Shown here: positions 8,937 through 18,700 of the stretch, piece after piece
How positions within the stretch are numbered: position 1 is the stretch's first letter
Layout of the letters: each line of letters opens with the position of its first letter
From: Silicimonas sp.
Lineage (GTDB): Bacteria > Pseudomonadota > Alphaproteobacteria > Rhodobacterales > Rhodobacteraceae
Direction of reading: 5' to 3'
Length of the DNA: 58,099 nucleotides
Assembly (NCBI GenBank): GCA_022819605.1
Contig: JAJEGW010000050.1
Coordinates: 1-58,099, forward strand
Notes under the pieces: generated by a model
Databases searched by the model: none
The model's input: only the letters and a program-made list of their open reading frames with translations
What the model was told of the DNA's origin: nothing
Translations under genes and position numbers: made by a program

Positions 8937-9743
8937 ATGAAGAACGCACTCAAGGAAATCTGGGGCCGCGGCGCCCCGGTTCTGAACGGATGGTGCTCGA
9001 TCGGCAGCCCTTTCACTGCAGAAATCATGGCTGCGCAGGGTTTCGACTCGCTCACGGTAGACGGGCAGCACGGGGCACTTGGCTATTCGGAGGCGCTGAC
9101 GATGCTCCAGGCCATGCGGGCGTCACGCAAGACGCTCCTGGCACGAGTGCCCTGGCGCGAGCCGGGCATCATCATGAAGTACCTTGATGCGGGTGCGATG
9201 GGCATCATCTGCCCGATGATCAATTCGCGCGAAGAAGCGGCCGAATTCGTGAGCTTTCTCAGATACCCGCCCAAGGGGCAGCGAAGCTTCGGTCCAACCC
9301 GAGCCGCATTCGCCTTCCAAGGCTACTCGATAGAATCCGCAAACGAGGAAATCCTTGCAATCGCCATGATAGAAACCGCCGACGGCGTCAGGAATCTCAA
9401 GGAGATCGCCGCAACGCCCGGGCTCGACGGGCTGTACGTCGGACCGATTGACCTGACGCTCGGCGTCTCTGGCGGCCGCCTACCGCCCGGTTTCGACCGG
9501 GAAGAGCCCGAAATGATCGACGTGCAGAAGAGGATTGCCGAAGCAGCGAAGAGTGCCGGCATCCACGCAGCGCTTCACTGCGGATCGCCCGAATATGCGA
9601 TGCGCGGGATCGAGTGGGGGTACGACATGGTCACCATTCTGGGCGACGTGCGGTACCTTGCTTCCGCGGCCAGCGCATCGGTCGACGCCTTCCGCAGGTT
9701 GAGCGGCACCGCCGCCTCGGGAGGCGACTTGGGCGCATATTGA
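8937..9743 (+). CDS. HpcH/HpaI-family aldolase (2-dehydro-3-deoxyglucarate aldolase-like)
   Basis: Class II, metal-dependent pyruvate aldolase family that cleaves or forms 2-keto-3-deoxy sugar acids or related hydroxy-keto acids. It has 268 residues from the ATG at 8937, which has GGGGAG six bases upstream; the longer frame back to 8868 has no ribosome site. Family blocks: GWCSIGSPFTAEIMAAQGFD at the N-terminus, VDGQHGALGY (usual D-x-E-H-G, here Q for E), the metal-binding MIETADGVRNL, and GLYVGPIDLTLGVSG. It lies on the same strand after the ABC importer and could process its substrate; that is inference only. Confidence 0.87.
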   Translation: MKNALKEIWGRGAPVLNGWCSIGSPFTAEIMAAQGFDSLTVDGQHGALGYSEALTMLQAMRASRKTLLARVPWREPGIIMKYLDAGAMGIICPMINSREEAAEFVSFLRYPPKGQRSFGPTRAAFAFQGYSIESANEEILAIAMIETADGVRNLKEIAATPGLDGLYVGPIDLTLGVSGGRLPPGFDREEPEMIDVQKRIAEAAKSAGIHAALHCGSPEYAMRGIEWGYDMVTILGDVRYLASAASASVDAFRRLSGTAASGGDLGAY

Positions 9744-9876
9744 TTTAACGGAATGCTATCTTGCCGTCAGCCCAGGTTCCGAATCCCGCCTTGCCGAGTT
9801 CGGGTCGCCACGTTCGTGACGGCGCCTCGATCGGTCGCAGGAGAAAGCAGCTTACGGCCTGAGAATTGACTCATGA

Positions 9877-10326
9877 TCAATCGACCGAGCGCATTGGCGA
9901 CCGTGCAAGGGTAGGTACGTCGAGCGCCGCGAGGCGCGAGCGCTGTCCCTCGGAATCGAGCTTCATGCCGCGGCAAAGTCCGGAGAGACCGGGCGAATTG
10001 CCCTGCTGCTCAGGCACGGCACCGATGTCGAAGCGCGCATGCCGAACAGCTGGACTCCGCTGCACACGGCCGCGCGGCGCGGCCGGTCCACTGCAGTCGA
10101 GGCTCTCGTCAAGGCCAGCGCGGATCCGAACGCGCGCGCCGAAGGCGCGGTGACGCCGCTGCACCTGGCCGCGATCACGGCGGATCCCGATTCGATCGAC
10201 GCGCTGGTCCAGTCCGGGGCAGACACGTCCGCGAAGGATGCGGTGGGTCTCGTCCCGATCGACATCCTGCCGAGGTGCGTTCCCGGGCGCGTTCGCGAAT
10301 CCTGCAGGCCGGGAGCCGGAGAATGA
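9877..10326 (+). pseudogene. Ankyrin-repeat protein remnant, copy 1
   Basis: The frame is open from 9877 to a TGA ending at 10326 and reads as ankyrin repeats: ALSLGIELHAAAKSGETGR, then WTPLHTAARRGRSTAVEALV and VTPLHLAAITADPDSIDALV. There is no start codon before an internal ATG at 10039, which would cut off the first repeat, so the 5' end is lost. ARALSLGIELHAAA aligns with AWALSLGIDLHAAA of copy 2, showing the two are duplicates. The C-terminus (CVPGRVRESCRPGAGE) is not repeat-like and may follow a frameshift. Confidence 0.7.
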
Positions 10327-10545
10327 GCGCCGCGACCTCGTTTAGCTGTGTCGGAATGACACATTCGCGGACGAGCGCCCTGCCCCCGCGCATCACCGCT
10401 CCGACACGCGATTCAGAATCCATGGAAGGAGACCAGTTGTGCAAGCGGGAAGTATGAGCAAGAACCACCGACGAGGGCGACACGACGCATCACGAACCGG
10501 GTTCGAAGGCATCCACGGCCCTGGACCGCACCGTAGCGTTGCCGG

Positions 10546-10938
10546 TCACCAAATCCGGTTCAACCCTGGTTCAGGGAAACTGTCGAACACGGTGTCTGCA
10601 GACACCAAGGCCAGCCCGCCGAGCACCGCTGTCGCGGCCAGAATCCGGTCAAACGGGTCGCGGTGGGGCCATTCAAGCGCACCCGCGTACAGGGCTGCCT
10701 CCAGGGTCAACGTTGCAGTGAGCCCGCCCTGTTCCGCCAAAGTGTCAGGCAAGCTGTCCAGACGGTCCGCCATTTCGGGCCACTTTCCGATGCGCACCTT
10801 CTGGCTGATCTCGAACAGGCTGGCCGGGCTGACGAATACCGCATCCGCGCCGGCGATGGCCTGCTTGGCGTCTCGGCTCAGCAACGGGTCGTCAAGAAAG
10901 CTCCAGACCCATGCATGCGTGTCCAGAAGAACCTGCAC
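10546..10938 (-). CDS. PIN-domain toxin of a VapC-type toxin-antitoxin pair
   Basis: Small ribonuclease toxin of 130 residues. PIN-domain acidic residues are visible in order: LLDTHAWVW (first Asp), SLFEISQKV (Glu), HRDPFDRILAATA (Asp) and LVSADTVF (last Asp). It starts with GTG at 10938, directly after the TGA of the antitoxin (TGAGTG), so it is translationally coupled. Members of this class cleave RNA, often tRNA or rRNA; the target here is unknown. Confidence 0.9.
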   Translation of the reverse strand: MQVLLDTHAWVWSFLDDPLLSRDAKQAIAGADAVFVSPASLFEISQKVRIGKWPEMADRLDSLPDTLAEQGGLTATLTLEAALYAGALEWPHRDPFDRILAATAVLGGLALVSADTVFDSFPEPGLNRIW

Positions 10939-11175
10939 TCACCGGCCTTCCCACGCACGCAGTTCATCCTCGCTCATGGGTTCGAGGAAATCCGGCGGCG
11001 TACCGACCTTGCCCTTCAGGACACCGAAGCGGAACCCGGACTGCGGCAGCGGCACCAGGCGCACGACCGGCTTCTTGCCCCTCGCAATCACCACTTCCTC
11101 TCCGCGCAGCGCGGCTTCGATCAGCTTGGACAGCTGGCTCTTGGCAGTGTGGACGGAATGGACTGAAGGCTGCAT
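10939..11175 (-). CDS. Phd/YefM-family antitoxin
   Basis: DNA-binding antitoxin of 78 residues, from the ATG at 11175 (MQPSVHSVHTAKSQLSKLI). HTAKSQLSKLIEAALRGEEV and VVIARGKKPVVRLVPL are the Phd-fold dimer and DNA-binding part. The C-terminal tail (PMSEDELRAWEGR) would wrap the toxin. First gene of the pair. A longer in-frame start at 11277 is unlikely because it would read through the operator. Confidence 0.9.
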   Translation of the reverse strand: MQPSVHSVHTAKSQLSKLIEAALRGEEVVIARGKKPVVRLVPLPQSGFRFGVLKGKVGTPPDFLEPMSEDELRAWEGR

Positions 11176-11186
11176 CGCCACAACGT

Positions 11187-11210
11187 AGTTAGCTAAGTTG
11201 GCTATGTCAA
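11187..11210 (-). promoter_or_regulatory. Promoter and direct-repeat operator of the Phd/VapC pair
   Basis: On the minus strand TTGACA (11205-11210) is followed by two tandem 9-base repeats, TAGCCAACT and TAGCTAACT (11196-11204 and 11187-11195), filling the spacer toward a weak -10 (TACGTT). Repeats between -35 and -10 fit autorepression by the antitoxin. Confidence 0.6.
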
Positions 11211-11330
11211 TCCCCCGATATTGACGAAACCCCGTGCACGGACAGCACGAGATAAACGCCGAGAAGGACGCAGTCACAAGCCTGGGAGACCGACCATGGA
11301 AGAAATGCCGCTGGCAGAGCAGAGACCATC

Positions 11331-11696
11331 ATGAGCGACCTCGAACACGACGCGCCCGGCGCAATCCGAGAGCGCATCAAGCGCCACGAGGCATGGGCGC
11401 TCTCCCTCGGGATCGATCTGCATGCCGCAGCGAGTTCCTGAGACGCCGCCAGGATCGCGATCCTGATCGAGCACGGCGCAAACGTCGAGGCACGCCTGCC
11501 TGACAGCCGTCGCCCCCTCCACACGGCGGCACAGGGCGGACAGCCTGACGCTGTCAAGGCGCTCCTCGAAGCCGGTGCCGCTCCGAACCTCCCGAACAGG
11601 CACGCCATGTCCCGGACGCCCCTTCGCCTCGCCGCGGTCAGCGGCGACACAACCTCGATCACGGCACTTCTCGGCATCATCAAGGGCAACGACTAA
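11331..11696 (+). pseudogene. Ankyrin-repeat protein, copy 2, interrupted by an in-frame TGA
   Basis: Starts MSDLEHDAPGAIRERIKRHE and continues into the ankyrin consensus, but a TGA at 11439-11441 interrupts the first repeat. Aligned to copy 1 (KSGETGRIALLL against SS-stop-DAARIAILI) the stop sits where copy 1 has Gly, so a single GGA to TGA change explains it. After the stop the frame continues as good repeats (RPLHTAAQGGQPDAVKALLE, TPLRLAAVSGDTTSITALL) to a TAA at 11694. The same frame stays open beyond that for about 50 more codons. Confidence 0.75.
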
Positions 11697-11851
11697 CGCA
11701 CGCCGATCCTGAACCCCGGAGGCGCGCTCAGAGCCTTCACCGCCAGGGCGCGCATCGGGGAGTTCGATCTCACGCGCTCGATCCTCGGGATCTGGGAGCG
11801 TGAGCGGCAGGGACGCCAGCCCAAGGGGCCGCTCGCGCCGCGGAGGCCGTC

Positions 11852-11938
11852 ATGAGCGCCTTGGACAGGAAAGCGCCCGGCGCAGCGCGGGAACGCCACG
11901 TTCATGAGCCGCCGCGACTCTCCCGATTCCGCACATAG
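11852..11938 (+). pseudogene. Ankyrin-repeat protein remnant, copy 3 (N-terminal stub)
   Basis: ATG at 11852 opens MSALDRKAPGAARERHVHE, which matches the start of copy 2 (MSDLEHDAPGAIRERIKRHE) in residues and bases. It then loses similarity and stops at TAG 11936-11938. No repeats follow. It reads as a third, truncated tandem copy. Confidence 0.5.
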
Positions 11939-12040
11939 CCGGACCTGTTGGAAAGACACCGGACGCGGCGCGAACCTGTCAAGGGTTGCACTTTGCGCGT
12001 TGACCCGATCAAAGTTCTGCCACCTGAGGGGAGGCATCTG

Positions 12041-13186
12041 ATGAAACTCACCGGCAACTGGTCCTTTCCCGCGCCTGTCCGCTTTGGTGCGGGCCGAATC
12101 TCCGAAATCGGCGATGCCTGCAAAGCCGTCGGCATCAAGAGGCCTCTTCTGGTCACCGACCGCGGCCTCAAGGAGATGGAAATCACAGCGCGGGCGCTTG
12201 ATTTCATTCAGGACGCGGGGCTTGGACGCGCGCTCTTTGCCGCCGTCGATCCGAATCCGAGCGAACGCAATCTCGAGGACGGGTTGCGGCTCTACCGGGA
12301 CGGCGGTTTCGACGGCATCGTGGCGTTCGGCGGCGGGTCCGGCCTTGACCTGGGCAAGACGCTCGCCTTCATGGCCGGTCAGTCACGCCCGGTCTGGGAC
12401 TTCGAGGACGTTGGCGACTGGTGGACCCGGGCCGACCCCGCCGGCATCCACCCCATCGTCGCGGTGCCCACGACCGCGGGCACCGGGTCGGAAGTGGGGC
12501 GCGCCAGCGTCATCACCAACTCGGCCACGCATGAGAAGAAGATCATATTTCATCCGAAGATGCTGCCCTCCGCGGTAATATGCGATCCGGAACTCACCAT
12601 CGGGCTGCCAAAGCCCATCACGGCCGGCACCGGGCTTGATGCCTTCGCCCATTGCGTTGAAGCGTTTTCGAGCCCGCACTACCATCCGCTTTGCCAGGGC
12701 ATCGCGCTCGAAGGCATGCGACTGGTGAAGGAATACCTGCCGCGGGCGCATGACGACGGCACCGACATCGAGGCACGCGCGCATATGATGAGCGCCGCTG
12801 CAATGGGAGCGAGTGCCTTCCAGAAGGGATTGGGAGCTGTTCACGCTCTCTCGCATCCGATCGGCGCGCATTATGGCACGCATCACGGCACGACAAACGC
12901 CGTCTTCCTGCCGGCGGTCCTGGAATTCAATGCCGAGGCCATTCGCACCCGCTTTGATCGGGTCGCCGCCTATCTGGGAATTGACGGTGGATTCGACGGG
13001 TTCAGGGCTTTCGTTGACACGCTGAACGAACGCCTTGGCATACCAAAGACCCTGGCCGATCTGGGCGTCAGCAATCCCGATATCGACCGGCTCGTGGCCG
13101 ACGCCCTTGGTGACCCGTCCACGGGCGGCAATCCTGTTGAGATGACGGAATCCAACACCCGGGCGCTTTACGAACGACTGCTCTGA
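12041..13186 (+). CDS. Iron-containing alcohol dehydrogenase
   Basis: Group III NAD(P)-dependent dehydrogenase of 381 residues. The ATG at 12041 follows GAGGGGAGG; a longer frame back to 11948 has no ribosome site. Features: nucleotide-binding [24 protein letters not shown], and the metal-site histidines and Asp in [36 protein letters not shown]. The sequence [16 protein letters not shown] is the family hallmark. Substrate unknown; relatives act on alcohols, lactaldehyde, 1,3-propanediol or 4-hydroxybutyrate. Confidence 0.93.
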   Translation: MKLTGNWSFPAPVRFGAGRISEIGDACKAVGIKRPLLVTDRGLKEMEITARALDFIQDAGLGRALFAAVDPNPSERNLEDGLRLYRDGGFDGIVAFGGGSGLDLGKTLAFMAGQSRPVWDFEDVGDWWTRADPAGIHPIVAVPTTAGTGSEVGRASVITNSATHEKKIIFHPKMLPSAVICDPELTIGLPKPITAGTGLDAFAHCVEAFSSPHYHPLCQGIALEGMRLVKEYLPRAHDDGTDIEARAHMMSAAAMGASAFQKGLGAVHALSHPIGAHYGTHHGTTNAVFLPAVLEFNAEAIRTRFDRVAAYLGIDGGFDGFRAFVDTLNERLGIPKTLADLGVSNPDIDRLVADALGDPSTGGNPVEMTESNTRALYERLL

Positions 13187-13346
13187 TCGAAGGATGGCAA
13201 GGACGCGTCAGCATCTTTCGGGACCGTGCGCTTGTCACAGGGAAGTCTCGCCCGCTGCACGGCGGGACGGCTGGAAGTGAGCCGCACCTTGTGCAGCTTT
13301 CCTGCATGTCGCCCTCTCGACAATCACGGGGGTTGCATTCTGCGGC

Positions 13347-13422
<76 letters not shown>

Positions 13423-13636
13423 GCCGGGAGCGCATGTGGCGGACGCGGGCTGTCTTGTCAAGATGCCGCGCCATTGGCCCGGAGTGCGATTCCGGCTCGG
13501 AAGACCTCCGCGCCGAGGCCATGGGCAAGCCCTGAACCGGAACAAGGGCCGATGCGTGCGGGCAAGCCCGTTGACAAGTTGACGGCCGCCATCAACAAAT
13601 GGGGGGTCAAGACAGGATCATTCTCGGGAGGGAAGC

Positions 13637-13891
13637 ATGGGAATGAGATGCCAGAGCTGCGGCATGCCGCTTTCCAAGGATCCCGAAGGCGGTGGCAGCG
13701 AAACCGATGGCAGCCGCAGCGCCAAGTATTGCTCAATTTGCTACACAGACGGCGCCTTTCGCCATCCGGACGTCACGGTCAAGGAGTTCCAGGCACATTG
13801 CGTTGACGGAATGTCGGCCAACGGCATGCCAAGAATCATGGCCTGGTTGCTCACGCGCGGGATTCCGAAGCTCGAAAGATGGGCAGGGTGA
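13637..13891 (+). CDS. Small zinc-ribbon protein
   Basis: 84 residues with [18 protein letters not shown] and [12 protein letters not shown], two CxxC pairs that should bind one zinc, as in the putative zinc-ribbon (Zn_ribbon_2) family. The C-terminal half is a short helical region. GGGAGGG lies seven bases before the ATG. A second ATG two codons in is also possible. Role unknown. It is convergent with gcvP. Confidence 0.85.
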   Translation: MGMRCQSCGMPLSKDPEGGGSETDGSRSAKYCSICYTDGAFRHPDVTVKEFQAHCVDGMSANGMPRIMAWLLTRGIPKLERWAG

Positions 13892-13976
13892 GCCCGGACT
13901 GGTCGACAAGGACAAGATGGCGTTCCACTGGCACGTGACGTGATAATGCGATCCGCCAACCGGCTCGGCATCGACA

Positions 13977-16856
13977 TCACGGGGCAGGCGGCATTCCCGG
14001 AGCCCGCTCCGCATCGACTTCCCCGGCATCCGGCAGCGGACGGACACAGACCAAGTGCCTGTCGCCCCAGACATTGTCGACGCGATTGACCGGCGGCCAG
14101 TACTTGTCGACACGAAAGGCGCCGACCGGATAGCAACCGGTCTCGCGCGAATACGGCCGGCCCCATTCGCCGACAAGATCCTCGACCGTGTGAGGCGCGC
14201 GCTTCAAGGGGCTGCTCGCGGCCTCAACACGTCCTTCCTCGATGTCACGAATTTCTTCCCGCATTTCCAGCATCGCTTCGCAGAAACGGTCGAGTTCCGC
14301 CTTGGTCTCGGATTCGGTCGGCTCGACCATCAGGGTGCCCGCCACGGGCCAGCTCATCGTCGGCGCGTGAAACCCGTTGTCGACCAGGCGCTTGGCAATG
14401 TCATCCACGGTCACGTCAGCGCTGTCCGCGAATGGCCGTGTGTCAAGGATGCACTCGTGCGCCACCCTTCCCTTGCTGCCCCTGTAAAGGACGTTGAACG
14501 CGCCTTCGAGACGCTTCGCGACATAGTTCGCGTTGAGTATCGCGACGCGGGTCGCCTGCGTCAGGCCTTCATCCCCCATCATCAGCAGGTAGGCATAGGA
14601 GATGGCAAGAATGCCTGCCGAACCGTAAGGTGCGCCCGAAACCGGACCCGTCATCCCGCTTGCCTGCGGATGGCCGGGCAGGAACTCAGCCAGATGGGCG
14701 CGAACGCCGATCGGCCCCATGCCCGGGCCGCCGCCGCCATGGGGGATGCAAAAGGTCTTGTGCAGATTCAGGTGGCTTACGTCGCCGCCGATCTCTCCCG
14801 GCTTCGCAAGGCCGACCATCGCGTTGAGATTGGCGCCGTCCATGTACACCTGCCCGCCATGGTCGTGGGTGATCTGGCAGACCTCTCGCACTGATTCCTC
14901 GAATACGCCGTGCGTCGACGGATAGGTGATCATGCAGGCCGCAAGCCGGTCGCCGGCCGCCTCGGCATGCGCACGAAAGTCATCCAGGTCGATGTTGCCG
15001 TCTTCGAGCGACTTCACGACGACCACGTCCATTCCGCACATCTGCGCGCTTGCCGGATTCGTGCCATGCGCGGACCCGGGAATCAGGCAGATTCCGCGTT
15101 GCTCGTCGCCGCGGGACTTGTGATAGGCCAGGATGGTCAGCAGCCCTGCATATTCGCCCTGCGCACCGGAGTTGGGCTGCATGGACATTGCGTCGTAGCC
15201 GGTGATCCGGCAAAGCCGCGCGCCCAGATCCTCTATCATCCCGACATAGCCTTCGACCTGATCCGAGGGAACGAAGGGATGAATGTTGGCAAATCCGGCC
15301 CAGCTTACCGGCATCAATTCGGCCGCAGCGTTGAGCTTCATCGTGCAGCTCCCGAGCGGGATCATTGCGCGGTCCAATGCAAGATCACGGTCAGCCAGTC
15401 GGCGCATGTACCGCATCAATTCGGATTCGGCCCGGTTCATGTGGAACACGGGATGGGTCAGGTAGGCCGAGGTGCGGCAACACTCCTCTGGAAACCGCGT
15501 GTAACCCGGCTCGAAATCGCTCAGGTCGTGATCGAGGCCGAAGGCGCGCCAGACCGTTTCCAGCACGTCCGCGCGAACGGTCTCGTCGAGCGAGATGCCA
15601 ATCCCGGTCTCCCCGACCTTGCGAAAGTTGATCCTTTCCCCTCGCCCGGATTCAAGAATGGCAGCCTGCCGCTCGCCGACCTCGACGGTGATCGTGTCGA
15701 AGAAGAAATCTGGCGCGACCTTGAAACCGCCCGCCTCGAGCCCCATGGCCAGCCGCTCGGTGTTGCGGTGTATGCGCTGCGCAATGGCCTTGAGCCCCTC
15801 GGGTCCGTGAAAGACCGCGTAGAAACTTGCCATCACGGCAAGCAACGCCTGCGCGGTGCAGACGTTCGAAGTGGCCTTCTCCCGGCGGATGTGCTGCTCG
15901 CGCGTCTGGAGCGCCAGCCGATAGGCGCTTCCGCCTCGCGCATCGACGGACACGCCCACCAGGCGGCCTGGCATCGCGCGCTTGAAGGACTCACGGCACG
16001 CCATGTAGGCAGCATGCGGCCCGCCAAAGCCCAAGGGCACGCCGAAACGCTGCGTCGAGCCGACCGCGATGTCGGCGCCCATTGCGCCCGGCTCCTTGAG
16101 AAGCGTGAGCGCCAGCGGATCAGCGATCACGATTCCCACGGCACCGGCATTGCGCAACGCCGCGATCTCGTCCGAGAAGTCGCGAACGTGCCCGAATGTG
16201 CCCGGATACTGGAAGACGCCGGCAAAGACCCTGTCGGCCTCCATGTCCCCTGGTGCGCCGACGATGCACTCGATGCCGAGCGGGGCCGCCCTGGTCTGCA
16301 TGACCGCAATGTTCTGCGGATGGCAGTTCTCGTCGATGAAGAACGCGCCGGCCTTCGACTTGGCAACGCGCTGCGCCATCGTCATTGCCTCGGCCGCAGC
16401 GGTTGCTTCGTCGAGAAGCGAGGCGTTGGCGATGTCCAAGCCCGTCAGGTCACAGACCATGGTCTGGTAGTTGAGCAGCGCCTCGAGCCGTCCCTGGGAG
16501 ATTTCGGGCTGGTAGGGCGTGTAAGCCGTGTACCATGCCGGATTCTCGAAGATGTTTCGCTGAATTGCGGGAGGCGTGATCGTGCCGTAGTAGCCCTGCC
16601 CGATCAGCGTCGTGAATTCGTCGTTGCTCTCGGCAATCTCGCGCATCCGCCCGAGAAGCTCCCACTCGGACAGCGCCGGCTCGAACTCGAGCGGCTCTTC
16701 CTGCCGGATCGCCTCGGGCAGGGTCTGGTCGATCAGCTCATCGAGCGAGGCGACGCCAATTTCCGACAGCATGGCTTCCATCTCTCCCGGGGACGGACCG
16801 ATATGGCGCCGATTGGCAAAATCGTAGGGTCGATATTCAGTTGGCTTGAAATGCAT
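13977..16856 (-). CDS. gcvP: Glycine dehydrogenase (decarboxylating), P protein
   Basis: PLP-dependent subunit of the glycine cleavage system. It decarboxylates glycine and transfers the aminomethyl group to the lipoyl arm of GcvH. 959 residues, the full-length single-chain form. [14 protein letters not shown] is the usual N-terminus and [20 protein letters not shown] holds the PLP lysine. GGAGGTCAGG precedes the ATG. Third gene of a gcvT-gcvH-gcvP operon on the minus strand, 56 bases after gcvH, controlled by the glycine riboswitch upstream of gcvT. Confidence 0.97.
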   Translation of the reverse strand: MHFKPTEYRPYDFANRRHIGPSPGEMEAMLSEIGVASLDELIDQTLPEAIRQEEPLEFEPALSEWELLGRMREIAESNDEFTTLIGQGYYGTITPPAIQRNIFENPAWYTAYTPYQPEISQGRLEALLNYQTMVCDLTGLDIANASLLDEATAAAEAMTMAQRVAKSKAGAFFIDENCHPQNIAVMQTRAAPLGIECIVGAPGDMEADRVFAGVFQYPGTFGHVRDFSDEIAALRNAGAVGIVIADPLALTLLKEPGAMGADIAVGSTQRFGVPLGFGGPHAAYMACRESFKRAMPGRLVGVSVDARGGSAYRLALQTREQHIRREKATSNVCTAQALLAVMASFYAVFHGPEGLKAIAQRIHRNTERLAMGLEAGGFKVAPDFFFDTITVEVGERQAAILESGRGERINFRKVGETGIGISLDETVRADVLETVWRAFGLDHDLSDFEPGYTRFPEECCRTSAYLTHPVFHMNRAESELMRYMRRLADRDLALDRAMIPLGSCTMKLNAAAELMPVSWAGFANIHPFVPSDQVEGYVGMIEDLGARLCRITGYDAMSMQPNSGAQGEYAGLLTILAYHKSRGDEQRGICLIPGSAHGTNPASAQMCGMDVVVVKSLEDGNIDLDDFRAHAEAAGDRLAACMITYPSTHGVFEESVREVCQITHDHGGQVYMDGANLNAMVGLAKPGEIGGDVSHLNLHKTFCIPHGGGGPGMGPIGVRAHLAEFLPGHPQASGMTGPVSGAPYGSAGILAISYAYLLMMGDEGLTQATRVAILNANYVAKRLEGAFNVLYRGSKGRVAHECILDTRPFADSADVTVDDIAKRLVDNGFHAPTMSWPVAGTLMVEPTESETKAELDRFCEAMLEMREEIRDIEEGRVEAASSPLKRAPHTVEDLVGEWGRPYSRETGCYPVGAFRVDKYWPPVNRVDNVWGDRHLVCVRPLPDAGEVDAERAPGMPPAP

Positions 16857-16912
16857 CCTGACCTCCTTGCGTGCAAGGCGCGTTGCCTGCCGAGTCCTGC
16901 CTGGCCGCGGCC

Positions 16913-17272
16913 CTAGGCGATCATGTCCTTGTATTCGTCTTCGCTCATCAATCCGTCGAGCTGACTCAGATCATCCACCTTCATCTTCATGAACCAGGCC
17001 GCACCAAGTGGATCTGCGTTGACGAGGCCCGGCGTGTCGACAAGTGCGTCGTTCACCTCGACGATCTCGCCGTCGACCGGCGCCGTGATGTCGGACGCCG
17101 CCTTGACACTTTCGATGACGACGGCATCGTCGCCCGACGAAACCTGCGTTCCGGCTTCCGGGAGCTCGACAAACACTACGTCGCCAAGTTGTTCGGCCGC
17201 ATGCTCGGTTATCCCGACCACGACCAGGTCGCCGTCAACGCGGAGCCACTCATGTTCCTCGGTGTATTTCAT
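16913..17272 (-). CDS. gcvH: Glycine cleavage system H protein
   Basis: Lipoyl carrier of the glycine cleavage system, 119 residues. The lipoylated lysine is K57 in [10 protein letters not shown]. The ATG at 17272 ([12 protein letters not shown]) is preferred: GAGG lies nine bases upstream and this is the conserved start. An in-frame codon at 17287 would overlap the gcvT stop. Second gene of the operon. Confidence 0.96.
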   Translation of the reverse strand: MKYTEEHEWLRVDGDLVVVGITEHAAEQLGDVVFVELPEAGTQVSSGDDAVVIESVKAASDITAPVDGEIVEVNDALVDTPGLVNADPLGAAWFMKMKVDDLSQLDGLMSEDEYKDMIA

Positions 17273-17283
17273 GTCATCATTCC

Positions 17284-18402
17284 TCATCGCTTGAAGGTTG
17301 AGGGGCGGAACGGCATGTCAGCCACGGTCACGGGCATCCTCCTGCCCCTGACCTCGGCTTCCAGCACGGTACCGGTCCCGGAAAATTCTGTTTCTACATA
17401 GCCCATGGAGACGGGCCGTCCGAGCGAAGGGCCGAAACCTCCCGAAGTGACCTCTCCGACGGGGTCGTCCGATCCCTCGCGGAAGATCCGCGCCGGGGCG
17501 CGGATCGGCGCGCGCCCGTCTGGCAGGATGCCCACCCGACGTCGCGGAGCGCCGGATTCCAGTTGCTCCAGAATGCGCGACGCACCCGGAAAGCCGCCTT
17601 CCCGCTCTCCGCCACGACGCCTGGCCTTCTGTATCGCCCATTCAAGGGCGGCTTCGACCGGCGTCGTCGTGGTGTCGATGTCGGAACCATACAGGCAAAG
17701 CCCCGCTTCCAGGCGAAGCGAATCCCTTGCTCCAAGGCCGGTCGGGATGACAGCCTCGCTTGCAAGCAGCGCCTCTGCCAGAAGTCGAGCCTCGGAGGAC
17801 GGTACCGAAACCTCGTAGCCGTCCTCTCCGGTATAGCCCGACCGGGACACCCATAGTTCGTGGCCGTTCCAGTCCATAGCGCTCGCGTCCATGAAGCGCA
17901 TTTCCGCAACGCCCGGCACCAGCGCGGCCAGCGCCGCCTCGGAGCCCGGTCCCTGAAGCGCAAGAAGCGCACGATCAGTGATCGAGGACACGGAGCAACC
18001 GGAAAGATTGGCCGAAAGGTGCGCGACGTCCTGTTCCTTCGTTGCCGCGTTCACAACCAGCAACAGATCGTCGCCCCGGTTGGCGATCATCAGGTCATCA
18101 AGGATGCCGCCCGTCTCGCTGGTAAAGAACCCGTACCGTTGCCGCCCCTCGGGAATTCCGAGGACGGAAACCGGCACAAGCGCCTCAAGGGCCAGCTGGA
18201 CCTCTTCGAGCGAGTCGGCGGAAACCCGGACCTGACCCATATGGCTTACGTCGAAAAGCCCCGCCGATGTCCGGGTATGCAAGTGTTCCCAGAGCACGCC
18301 GTCATAGTATTGCACAGGCATCTCGTAGCCAGCAAACGGCACCATCCTGGCGTCAAGATCGGTGTGAAGTTCGTGCAGCGGTGTCCGGTTCAGGTTCGGC
18401 AT
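17284..18402 (-). CDS. gcvT: Aminomethyltransferase, T protein of the glycine cleavage system
   Basis: Transfers the methylene group from aminomethyl-lipoyl GcvH to tetrahydrofolate, releasing ammonia. 372 residues from ATG 18402, which follows GAGGGGA at good spacing; the frame runs further up to 18453 without a ribosome site. Typical blocks: [38 protein letters not shown] and [18 protein letters not shown] (folate-site region). First gene of the operon, behind the riboswitch. Confidence 0.96.
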   Translation of the reverse strand: MPNLNRTPLHELHTDLDARMVPFAGYEMPVQYYDGVLWEHLHTRTSAGLFDVSHMGQVRVSADSLEEVQLALEALVPVSVLGIPEGRQRYGFFTSETGGILDDLMIANRGDDLLLVVNAATKEQDVAHLSANLSGCSVSSITDRALLALQGPGSEAALAALVPGVAEMRFMDASAMDWNGHELWVSRSGYTGEDGYEVSVPSSEARLLAEALLASEAVIPTGLGARDSLRLEAGLCLYGSDIDTTTTPVEAALEWAIQKARRRGGEREGGFPGASRILEQLESGAPRRRVGILPDGRAPIRAPARIFREGSDDPVGEVTSGGFGPSLGRPVSMGYVETEFSGTGTVLEAEVRGRRMPVTVADMPFRPSTFKR

Positions 18403-18447
18403 CGCGGTTCCCCTCAGTCGGCCCGCGCAAACCGGCGAGCACCTCCC

Positions 18448-18464
18448 GGGCAATCACATTGCCC
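18448..18464 (-). promoter_or_regulatory. Hairpin in the glycine-riboswitch expression platform
   Basis: GGGCAAT and ATTGCCC pair as a 7-bp stem around a 3-base loop between aptamer 2 and the gcvT start, followed by GGGAGG. There is no U-tract, so if it is the switch it would act on ribosome access or antitermination rather than as a classical terminator. Confidence 0.4.
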
Positions 18465-18473
18465 GTCACGTGC

Positions 18474-18633
18474 CCCCTCTGTCCTTTTGCCTGAGATCGT
18501 TATCCCTTCGGCGCCCCGTGCCCGGGGTCTCTCCAGAAGCATTTCAACGCGACGGTCCTTTGGCCTGAGAGTTTACCGGGGCGGTTGCTCCTTCGGCACC
18601 GGGTCACACCCGGATTCTCCCGTCGCGTCTCCT
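18474..18633 (-). promoter_or_regulatory. Tandem glycine riboswitch (two aptamers)
   Basis: Minus-strand leader of gcvT holds both glycine aptamers. Aptamer 1 (about 18553-18633) reads GGGAGAATCCGG, GTGCCGAAGGAGCAACC and CTCAGGCCAAAGGACCG. Aptamer 2 (about 18474-18540) reads CTGGAGAGACC, GCGCCGAAGGGATAACG and CTCAGGCAAAAGGACAGAG. These are the conserved GCCGAAGG and CUCAGG-AAAGGAC cores. Glycine binding normally turns expression of the cleavage operon on. Confidence 0.95.
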
Positions 18634-18641
18634 TGAACCAA

Positions 18642-18671
18642 CCTATAGGCTGCACTGCCCCGCTCTGGCAA
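18642..18671 (-). promoter_or_regulatory. Probable promoter of the gcv operon
   Basis: TTGCCA (18666-18671) and TATAGG (18642-18647) with an 18-base spacer, ending just upstream of riboswitch aptamer 1. The position fits a transcript that begins with the aptamer. Confidence 0.5.
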
Positions 18672-18700
18672 GCCCCCGTTTCCCGAACTAAATTGCATGC

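Noticed and set aside
14910-16916. Plus-strand open frame of 668 codons antisense to gcvP
   Set aside because: It is the mirror of a long GC-rich gene; no ribosome site, no family-like text, and gcvP on the other strand is complete.
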